A stretch of DNA of 38,611 nt from Tieghemiomyces parasiticus (taxonomy: Eukaryota > Kickxellomycota > Dimargaritomycetes > Dimargaritales > Dimargaritaceae), in assembly GCA_027575765.1 (NCBI GenBank), contig JANBPT010000397.1, positions 1 to 38,611 of the forward strand, written 5' to 3'. Below the pieces are notes generated by a model. That model saw only the letters and a list, made by a program, of their open reading frames with translations, did not search any database and was not told the DNA's origin. Shown here one piece after another: positions 33,726-38,611 of this stretch (positions within the stretch are counted from its first letter, which is position 1; each line of letters opens with the position of its first letter). A program made the translations under genes and the position numbers.

Positions 33726-35270
33726 ATGGAGTACCTCCAATTTCTCCAGGGTTTGAAACGGCCGACCCCTCGTCCGACCGCCAAAGCTTCCAAATCTGCA
33801 CCCCCTGCCCCGCAGGTGCGCCGGCCTTCGAATACCCTCCCTGCCGTCCGGCGACCGCACCCAACCCAGCCGGGATCCTCATCACCAGCGTCCGAGCCCG
33901 ACTCACCGGCCCGGCGGAGGCCCATTGCCCCACCCTCCCGGAGTTCTCCTGTGGAGCCCCGTCACCGTCCGCAGGCCCCCGCCCGAGCTGGCAGTACCAA
34001 GCGTAAGCGGTCGCGGTCCCCCGTCACGCATCGATCCCAGACGCGGCGGTCACTGTCTCCTATTACTATTCCCTCGGAAGTCACTGCCACCCCGCCCGTG
34101 GTCATCCCGGCCTCCCGGGGGCTCGAGACTGCGGTTAACAATACCCCCCCGATATCATGCCGGGAACTCGTTGTCAATGACGCCCGCGCTTACACGACGT
34201 ACTTCACGTGGCCCGACGCCACGGATCCACCGCCCCTCTTTAACCCCGTGCACCTCGAGTACCCCGGCCCGGGGCCTGGCGAAGCTTACGTATTGGCCGT
34301 CCCTCGTTCGGCCGCCGGTGACGCCTACAGCCCCGTTAAGGACTTGATTGCTACGGTCCAGACCATCGTACAGCACCTGGTTCCCCCGGACACTGCCGCA
34401 GCCGCGTTCGGCACCGGTTCGACGGGCCTGCTACGACGCTTGGAGCGGGCCAGTAACCGGCGGCTGGGCCCGGATTTTGTCGCCGCGATCGCCGAGTTTA
34501 GTGCCGAGCTGGCCCGGGTTAAGGCCACTCCGGCCTTCCGCGCCCACCTGCGTGAAGTCGCCGCCCGCGGCCTGTCACTTGACCTTGTCACCCACCTCCT
34601 GCACCAGGTGTACAGCCGCACGGTGGCCCCGCACGCTGAGACCCTCACCGCCTACGAGGCCTTCTCCGACCAGGTATACGGCGAGGTTAACCCGGTACTG
34701 GTGCACGATTTTATTCGGCAGACGGGGCTTGGCCCGGGCCAGGTATTTGTAGACCTTGGCTGCGGCATAGGAAACGTGGTCCTCCAGGTGGCCGCCGAAG
34801 CAGGCTGCGAGAGCCACGGCGTGGAGGTGATGGAACAGCCCAGTCGACTGGCCGCGACGCAGGCCCGAGAGTTTGAGACCCGTCTGCACGCCTATGGGCT
34901 CCCGCATGGTCGCGTGGCCGTTCAGCGCGGGGACTTTCTCAATACCCCGGGACTACCGGCCACGTTGCAGCTCGCTGACGTGGTGCTGGTCAATAACTAT
35001 GCATTTTCCAGCACACTCAACCAGCGGCTCCTCCAGCTCTTTCTGGACCTGCGCGAGGGCACGCAGGTCATTTCGCTACGAAGTTTTGTGCCCGTCGACT
35101 ACCGGATCAATGCGCGCACCGCAGCCAACCCGGAAAGTATTCTGCGGGTCCGTCAACTGCCATACCACAGCGACGCGGTGAGTTGGACTGGAAATGGGGG
35201 GCATTATTTCATCCACACCGTGGACCGGGGCCCGCTACAGGCTTTTTGGGCGCGCCACGGTGGGGCCTAG
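33726..35270 (+). CDS. DOT1: DOT1 histone H3-K79 methyltransferase
   Basis: Single exon, 514 aa. Family role: the only non-SET histone lysine methyltransferase; it methylates H3K79 in the nucleosome core. Residues 1-150 are basic, Pro/Ser-rich and look disordered, with a nuclear-signal-like TKRKRSRSP near 91-99 that could contact DNA or the nucleosome. The DOT1 fold occupies about 150-514: AFSDQVYGEVNPVLV, SAM motif I VDLGCGIGNVVLQ with Asp343, the acidic SAM site HGVEVME, DFLNTP, the active-site VLVNNYAF with Asn423-Asn424, and LREGTQVISLRSF. Motif I has Cys where most DOT1 proteins have Ser (DLGSG). The ATG at 33726 is the first in this frame; the upstream open stretch begins with GTG. The catalytic set is complete. 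Confidence 0.93.
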   Translation: MEYLQFLQGLKRPTPRPTAKASKSAPPAPQVRRPSNTLPAVRRPHPTQPGSSSPASEPDSPARRRPIAPPSRSSPVEPRHRPQAPARAGSTKRKRSRSPVTHRSQTRRSLSPITIPSEVTATPPVVIPASRGLETAVNNTPPISCRELVVNDARAYTTYFTWPDATDPPPLFNPVHLEYPGPGPGEAYVLAVPRSAAGDAYSPVKDLIATVQTIVQHLVPPDTAAAAFGTGSTGLLRRLERASNRRLGPDFVAAIAEFSAELARVKATPAFRAHLREVAARGLSLDLVTHLLHQVYSRTVAPHAETLTAYEAFSDQVYGEVNPVLVHDFIRQTGLGPGQVFVDLGCGIGNVVLQVAAEAGCESHGVEVMEQPSRLAATQAREFETRLHAYGLPHGRVAVQRGDFLNTPGLPATLQLADVVLVNNYAFSSTLNQRLLQLFLDLREGTQVISLRSFVPVDYRINARTAANPESILRVRQLPYHSDAVSWTGNGGHYFIHTVDRGPLQAFWARHGGA

Positions 35271-36463
35271 CGCGCCCAGGAATGATAGTATGGGGACTTG
35301 TATTTCTGCGTGCGTCGTGTATAATATAGTGCGAGTTTGTAGCTAACCTTTAGGCCACCCCCGAGGCCATACTGTAAAATGATGGAGCGAGGGCTAGCTG
35401 GCCTCGGTTTAGGACGGTCGTAACGTGAGTGGGCCCAATAATGATATGCCCCAACCTGCCATATGGGTACGCGACTGTTGTGCAAGGCAGGGGTATGGCC
35501 ACGACGGTTTCCGAAGCGCTGTTTAGACGTCGAAGTTGTTAACTACGGTGGTATTTGCCCAGCGCACGGTTGGGTGGATTAAGGATCATCGGTGGCTCTA
35601 ACCCCACGAGCGTCTGCATGTCCATGTGAACCTCCTATCCCCAGCCCAGCCCTCGCAGGGTATTCCCACCTTGGCCAGCGACGTCAACATTGCCTCGACA
35701 ATCAGTCTGGCACGCATGCATCAGAAACAATGCGCCTATTGCCGCCAGAGTGGCGAGGGGGGAGGGATTTCACAATTGATACGCACGAGGAACCTTGGCC
35801 AGCAATAGTTTAATCTGGACGGTACCTGACGCCGGCCGAGGAGGTGGGCCTAGTTACGGTAAAGGCCCTCAACCCCACCCGTTCAGTAGGGTTTACGCCA
35901 ACGCAACGGTGGCGTGACTCGTCTGAGTGAAAACCATGTCCCCCCCCGCACGCTCTATACCCGTTTGGGAGCCGGCACCCACACCAATGAGGTCAAGGTC
36001 GGAGAGGGGGAGGGGGGTGCCGCCCGGTGGAGTGGAGGTGGCCGTGTAACTCGCTCGGCAACGGGAGAGGGGGGGGTGGTGCATGGAAATCGTTGTTGTC
36101 AGCCGTAGCCTCTGACGTGACTGCAGCGTCAGCCCACCACCACACACTAGGCGGCAACTACACGTCGCACAACCGGCGACAATCGGCGGCCTGGGAATGG
36201 ATGAGTGGAGAGAGACATGGCAGGGATTGTGGGAGTGGATGGCGAACCTTCCATGCCCTCCCCCACCCCCCTTCAGCCGGTGTGGATAGGCTTGGCGCCC
36301 AGCCAACAGGCGCTATTGTTTCCCCTTCTACCCTCCCTGGCGGTATGCCCATTTCATCTCCATCCCCCCCACCCGTCTTGACTCCGACCCTCTGCGTATC
36401 CTTTAATAGCCCCCCGCCCCACCCTCCCGGCCCAACCTTAGGACTTTCTCTCTTGCAACTACT
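35271..36463. other. gap between DOT1 and the chitinase gene
   Basis: 1.2 kb. The left half should hold the DOT1 3' UTR. The segment from about 36240 to 36460 is C/T-rich on the + strand and looks like the chitinase promoter and leader. No gene or RNA was recognised. Confidence 0.4.
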
Positions 36464-37771
36464 ATGCTCCTACCGTTACTTAGCTACTGCTTCCAGCTCC
36501 TCACCCTGCCGTTGTTTGCCACCTGGTCTCTACTCGCCACCCCCCCTGGCCCGCCGCCCTTCTCCTTCGACCTCGTCCGCCTCGCCCCTTTCCACCCGCC
36601 GCCGCACTCGCCGCCCGTCATGCCCCACCACAACAAGAAGGTCGTGGCGTACTATAGCAGCTGGAACATCTACGACCGCAAGTACCTACCCACGGACCTG
36701 CCCGTCGAGCAGCTGACCCACGTCAATTACGCTTTCGCCAATATTGCCAACGGCGAAATTGCCCTCGGCGACCCCTGGGCCGACGTTGAGATTCAGCACC
36801 CGGGTAACCCTGGCGGCGCGGACTTTGCCGGCAGCATCAACCTCCTGACCAACCCCCAGGGCCCCGTGCGCTCCCGCAATCCGAACCTCAAGGTCCTCAT
36901 CGCCATCGGCGGCTGGACCTGGTCCAGCCAGTTCGCCGAGGTGAGCCGCACCGACGACTCCCGCCGCCGCTTCGCCCGTTCTGTGGGCCACTTTGTCCGT
37001 CGCTACAACTTTGACGGCGTCGACATTGATTGGGAGTTTCCCGTGGTCGGCGGGCTGGCTGGGGACGGGCCCCGTCCCGAGGAGGCCCAAAACTTTGTGG
37101 CCCTCCTGCAGACCCTCCGCGACGAGCTCGCCGCCGCCGGTGCCGGCCGGCCCTCGCCCCTATTGCTCACGGCTGCCACCTCGGCTTCCCCGCGCACCTA
37201 CCGCCACTACAAGTTCCAGGAGATGAGCCAGTGGGTCGACTTCCTCAATGTGATGACGTACGACTTCCAGGGGCCCGGCTGGTCGAAGCAGACTGGCCAC
37301 CACTCCTGCCTGACCCCGGCTGCCAACGACCCTACCCTCAGTATCTGGACCTCTATCAACGAGTACCTGGCCGCCGGCGTGCCCCCGCCCAAGCTGGTGC
37401 TCGGCATCGGTTTCTACGGCCGTGGCTTCGCCAACGTCCAGGCGACCCATGACAACCCGAGCGGCCTCTTTGTGGGCTTCCGGGGCCTGCCGCCTGGCAG
37501 CTGGGAGGAGGGGGTTTTTGACTACCGCCACCTGCGCACCGACCACCTCACCGACCGGTCCAGCTTCCAGCGTTACTGGGACGAGTACTCCAAAGCTGTG
37601 TCGCTGTACGACCCAGCCACCCGCGTCTTCATTACCTACGACGATCCTCAGAGTATTGAGCACAAGTGTGAGCATATCAACCGCTTCAACCTGGGTGGTG
37701 TCATGATCTGGGAGATCAACGCCGATTATGAGAACGAGCTACTCAACACCATCAGCACCAAGTTGCACTAA
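36464..37771 (+). CDS. GH18 chitinase (ChiB-like)
   Basis: Single exon; 435 aa from the first ATG, 383 aa from the in-frame ATG at 36620. Family role: hydrolyses beta-1,4-linked GlcNAc in chitin, for wall remodelling, autolysis or attack on other fungi. The TIM-barrel starts right after the second ATG (KKVVAYYSSWNIYDRKY). Catalytic motif DGVDIDWEFP gives Asp184, Asp187, Asp189 and the acid Glu191 in long numbering. Other GH18 blocks are IAIGGWTWS, MTYDFQGPG, LGIGFYGRGF and VMIWEINAD near the end. There is no chitin-binding module, Ser/Thr-rich tail or GPI signal. The first 28 residues from the long start are hydrophobic and could be a signal peptide, but the stretch is C/T-rich like the leaders of neighbouring genes. 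So secretion is undecided. Confidence 0.92.
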   Translation: MLLPLLSYCFQLLTLPLFATWSLLATPPGPPPFSFDLVRLAPFHPPPHSPPVMPHHNKKVVAYYSSWNIYDRKYLPTDLPVEQLTHVNYAFANIANGEIALGDPWADVEIQHPGNPGGADFAGSINLLTNPQGPVRSRNPNLKVLIAIGGWTWSSQFAEVSRTDDSRRRFARSVGHFVRRYNFDGVDIDWEFPVVGGLAGDGPRPEEAQNFVALLQTLRDELAAAGAGRPSPLLLTAATSASPRTYRHYKFQEMSQWVDFLNVMTYDFQGPGWSKQTGHHSCLTPAANDPTLSIWTSINEYLAAGVPPPKLVLGIGFYGRGFANVQATHDNPSGLFVGFRGLPPGSWEEGVFDYRHLRTDHLTDRSSFQRYWDEYSKAVSLYDPATRVFITYDDPQSIEHKCEHINRFNLGGVMIWEINADYENELLNTISTKLH

Positions 37772-38552
37772 ACTGGGCAAGGGGAGAGAGAGCAAGAGGC
37801 TGGTCGGTACTCGCCCGCTCCCCGTCGCTGGAGCGTAAGCACGCCCCGGACGACGCCGATAAGGCTGCCATATTTTACCCTTCCGTGAAGGGGGACGCGG
37901 TCCCTCTGCATCCTGGGGAGAAGACTTGCCCTACTGCGCGATCTCTCTATCTCTAACCGGCTACGTTTAGGGACGAGAGTGAGACGCACGGCCCCACAAG
38001 AAAGATGTGTGTGTGTGTGTGTCCGTCCCCAGCTTAACCTCCGCATTCAGCGTGATGTACAACATTGGTCGTTTTGCAAACGAAATAAAAAGTATTGGTC
38101 CCTTTTCCGCCTATAGGATGAACTTCAATTCCGTAGCCATGGAAGCCGTAAGCGCTGGCGAGAAGGAAGGGGTGACCGTGCCGGGCACTGCGGAGTTGGA
38201 GAGGAGTTGAGTAATGAAATTGTTCGCCATTGGACTGTCAGGCGGGGGAGGACTTGCCACCCAATGGTCCCTTCAGGCCAGTCCAGGGACATGGAGGGGA
38301 AGGGCAGAAACCACACCAGTCCATCCTGAAGACCAAGCGGGGAAGGTCGAAGCGGCCTGAAGCGTGACGCGACGGACACTGCTCGTTACTCTGGATAGCC
38401 ATGGGTGAGGGAAAGGTGGCCGTTCCAAGCTCTCACCTCCCTGACTACCCTATTCGTTCTTGGTGTTTGACCTTCGCCCGCTTTCTCTCATCGCCCTTGG
38501 TACCTTCGGCTCAGCCCATTCCTTGATACCCACTCCGCTTCTGGCCGTCACC
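37772..38552. other. gap after chitinase, before the edge gene
   Basis: It contains the chitinase 3' region, a (TG)n run (38006-38022), an AATAAA at 38084-38089, and from about 38430 a C/T-rich leader for the gene at the right edge. No coding block was recognised. Confidence 0.45.
38006..38022. repeat. (TG)n microsatellite
   Basis: About eight TG units in the chitinase 3' region. Confidence 0.9.
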
Positions 38553-38611
38553 ATGGACCAAATGTTTACGAGCCTGGCGATTCAGACGGTCACCCTGGTG
38601 GGCAAAGCCGC
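38553..38611 (+). CDS. start of an unidentified gene, cut by the window edge
   Basis: An ATG in strong context (GTCACCATGG), preceded by about 100 C/T-rich bases, opens a frame that runs to the window end (19 complete codons). The residues MDQMFTSLAIQTVTLVGKA look like an amphipathic or hydrophobic helix. The opening is reminiscent of the fungal RanGTP-binding protein family (Yrb30-like), but 19 residues cannot settle that. The gene itself is plausible; its function is a guess. Confidence 0.5.
   Translation, partial: MDQMFTSLAIQTVTLVGKA

Noticed and set aside
36027..36716. 229-codon + strand frame overlapping the chitinase start
   Set aside because: It runs out of frame through the conserved chitinase domain and is a shadow.

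Overview
The window is a gene-dense, GC-rich piece of a eukaryotic nuclear genome, most probably fungal. I model 17 protein-coding genes (16 complete, one running off the right edge). They carry 46 short introns, with donors mostly of the form GTAAGT and acceptors YAG. Intergenic gaps run from about 0.3 to 1.4 kb. Fungal-type genes point to a fungus: a Kic1/Nak1-class Ste20 kinase, a Sec4/Ypt2 Rab, a Mod5 tRNA modifier with a C-terminal zinc finger, and a ChiB-like GH18 chitinase. A full-length ATG16 with a C-terminal WD40 propeller is unlike the short Atg16 of ascomycete yeasts. It suggests an early-diverging (non-Dikarya) lineage. The placement is an inference from gene content, not a phylogeny.

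Left part (1-15.3 kb). The order is a glutaminyl-peptide cyclotransferase (-), a divergent cyclin K/T/Pch1-like gene (+), a long Ste20-group kinase (-), a divergent protein geranylgeranyltransferase-I beta subunit (+, nine exons), a Phm8/Sdt1-type pyrimidine 5'-nucleotidase (-), the divergent ALG8 glucosyltransferase (+), and mitochondrial Mn-superoxide dismutase (-). Genes alternate between divergent pairs sharing promoters of 0.4-0.6 kb and convergent pairs.

Middle (15.3-25.1 kb). This part holds a PLP homeostasis protein (YggS/PROSC family, -), a Sec4/Ypt2 exocytic Rab (-), the tRNA dimethylallyltransferase MOD5 (-), and a divergent intronless Dsk2/ubiquilin (+). The Rab and MOD5 each carry one GC-AG intron, which the conserved protein sequence forces.

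Right part (25.1-38.6 kb). A 16-exon ATG16 (-) is followed by Ypt7/Rab7 (-), the complex I subunit NDUFA12 (-), a divergent DOT1 histone H3K79 methyltransferase (+), a GH18 chitinase (+), and the first 59 bases of another gene (+).

The genes are mostly housekeeping: endomembrane traffic and autophagy (SEC4, DSK2, ATG16, YPT7), polarity and prenylation (the kinase and CDC43), N-glycosylation, mitochondria (SOD2, NDUFA12), and transcription/chromatin (cyclin, DOT1). I see no transposon, virus, CRISPR array, rRNA or tRNA gene. The items most worth a second look are the WD40-bearing ATG16, the changed lysine at the site that in human ATG16L1 supports non-canonical LC3 lipidation, a candidate LIR/AIM motif in its linker, and the two GC-AG introns. 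All splice sites were read by eye and kept only where phase and family conservation agree.
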